Source: VBCK01 sp035939615 (GTDB lineage: Bacteria > Pseudomonadota > Gammaproteobacteria > Burkholderiales > Burkholderiaceae_F). From it: a DNA stretch of 39,798 nucleotides. The notes under the pieces were generated by a model. It searched no databases. It was not told where the DNA came from and worked only from the letters and a program-made list of their open reading frames with translations. How positions within the stretch are numbered: position 1 is the first letter of the stretch; each line of letters opens with the position of its first letter. The stretch spans positions 1-39,798 of the forward strand of contig DASZFP010000153.1 of assembly GCA_035939615.1 (NCBI GenBank). The letters run 5' to 3'. Below are positions 38,862 through 39,798 of this stretch, one piece after another. Made by a program: the position numbers and the translations under genes.

Positions 38862-39798
38862 TCACTTCTTTGCGGGCGGCAAATCCGTGGCGACGCCTTC
38901 GGCCACCTCCGCCGCCATCCCAATCGATTCGCTCAGCGTCGGATGCGGGTGGATCGTGCGGCCGATGTCAACGGCGTCGGCGCCCATTTCGATGGCCAGG
39001 GCGATCTCGCTGATCAGGTCGCCCGCGTGCGCGCCCACGATGCCCCCGCCGACGACCCGGTGCGTCTCGGGATCGAACAGCAGCTTGGTGAATCCTTCCT
39101 CGCGACGGATCGCGATGGCGCGGCCCGACGCGGCCCATGGAAATACCGCCTTGTGCAGGGTGCGCCCGGCGGCCCGGGCCTCCTCCTCGGTCACGCCGAC
39201 CCAGGCGATCTCCGGATCGGTGTAGGCGACCGAAGGAATCACGTCGGTGTCGAAGTGCGACTTCAGGCCGCTGGCGGCCTCGGCCGCCACGTGGCCCTCG
39301 TGCACCGCCTTGTGGGCCAGCATCGGGGCCACCGCGATGTCGCCGATCGCGAAGATGGTGGGCACGTTGGTGCGCCGCTGGTCGTCGGTCGGGATGAAGC
39401 CGTGCTCGTCCACGCGCACGCCAGCGCGCTCGGCTGCGATCCGGCGGCCGTTTGGACTGCGGCCGACCGATACCAGGATCGCATCGTAGGGCTGCCCCTC
39501 GGCCGGGGCCTTTTCCCCCTCGAAGCGGCACATCAGCGCGTCGGGGCGCGCATCGACGGCGGTCAGGCGCGTGTTCAACATCACGTTGGCGAACCGCTTC
39601 TCGTTGAACTTCTGCCAGACCCGGACCAGGTCACGGTCGGTTCCGGGCATCAGGCCCGCCGTCATCTCGACCACGTCGATCTTGCTGCCGAGCGATGCGT
39701 AAACGGTCGCCATTTCCAGGCCGATGATGCCGCCACCGACCACCAGCAGCCGCGACGGAACGCTGCGCAGCTCCAGCGCGGAGGTCGAATCGAGAACG
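38862..39798 (-). CDS. lpdA: Dihydrolipoyl dehydrogenase (partial, 5' end outside window)
   Basis: The frame is open to the window edge, so the FAD-binding N-terminus and the redox disulfide are not visible. What is seen is the NAD-binding domain (SRLLVVGGGIIGLEMATVYASLGSKIDVVEM), ILVSVGRSPNGRRI, TNVPTIFAIGDIAVAPMLAHKA, and the dimer domain with VAYTDPEIAWVG and the active-site base in HPHPTLSES. This is the E3 component of pyruvate or 2-oxoglutarate dehydrogenase, or of a related complex, which reoxidises lipoamide using NAD in the cytoplasm. Spellings such as SALELRSVPSRLLVVGGG match the betaproteobacterial LpdA type. The other complex subunits would lie beyond the window on this strand. 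Confidence 0.93.
   Translation of the reverse strand, partial: VLDSTSALELRSVPSRLLVVGGGIIGLEMATVYASLGSKIDVVEMTAGLMPGTDRDLVRVWQKFNEKRFANVMLNTRLTAVDARPDALMCRFEGEKAPAEGQPYDAILVSVGRSPNGRRIAAERAGVRVDEHGFIPTDDQRRTNVPTIFAIGDIAVAPMLAHKAVHEGHVAAEAASGLKSHFDTDVIPSVAYTDPEIAWVGVTEEEARAAGRTLHKAVFPWAASGRAIAIRREEGFTKLLFDPETHRVVGGGIVGAHAGDLISEIALAIEMGADAVDIGRTIHPHPTLSESIGMAAEVAEGVATDLPPAKK

Overview
The window is about 40 kb of GC-rich DNA with the coding style of a betaproteobacterium, probably Burkholderiales or a relative. This rests on the look of NadA, NadC, RpiA, SCO1 and dihydrolipoyl dehydrogenase, on the many exported proteins with TonB-type uptake, and on a putative rhodoquinone methyltransferase (RquA). 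It is an inference from sequence character, not a database result. No rRNA, tRNA, CRISPR array, transposase or integrase was recognised.

Layout. 1-8.7 kb is loosely packed: the tail of a secreted Ig-like repeat protein, an isolated PtsN-like IIA protein, RquA divergent from a triheme cytochrome c, a small exported protein, a GNAT acetyltransferase and a large exported DUF6351-type hydrolase. Four stretches of roughly 400-660 bp here look non-coding or decayed, and two of them share degenerate repeats.

8.9-26.5 kb is the most notable part: a compact gene set for import and breakdown of an amine-containing compound. A minus-strand operon encodes two related FAD oxidoreductases and a GcvT-like folate enzyme. 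Divergent from it is a plus-strand operon for an acyl-CoA dehydrogenase, a PotG-H-I-type ABC transporter, a class III aminotransferase and an ADP-forming acyl-CoA ligase. Converging on that is a PotF-type binding protein with a TetR regulator, and divergent from these a TonB-dependent receptor followed by an exported metallo-beta-lactamase-fold hydrolase. Several junctions are ATGA overlaps. A similar AT-rich element (TAAAC-n5-TnCAAT) lies in both divergent promoter regions, which suggests that the TetR protein controls the whole set. I infer import across both membranes, transamination and/or oxidation, C1 transfer to folate, CoA activation and acyl-CoA oxidation. The substrate is not identifiable from sequence.

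26.5-33.2 kb holds nadC, nadA and rpiA, interrupted by a cassette of a hybrid histidine kinase and a periplasmic binding-protein-like gene. A decayed copy of the 3' end of rpiA lies at the far side of this cassette, so the cassette looks inserted at the rpiA 3' end. A 69-bp tandem repeat nested in a 40-bp inverted repeat closes the MBL and nadC genes.

33.2-39.8 kb carries a membrane protein, a gamma-glutamyltransferase, a 67-residue membrane protein, a run of three genes for exported or envelope proteins (Tat-type MBL hydrolase, SCO1, and a methyltransferase-like protein with a signal peptide) and the 3' part of a dihydrolipoyl dehydrogenase gene that runs off the end.
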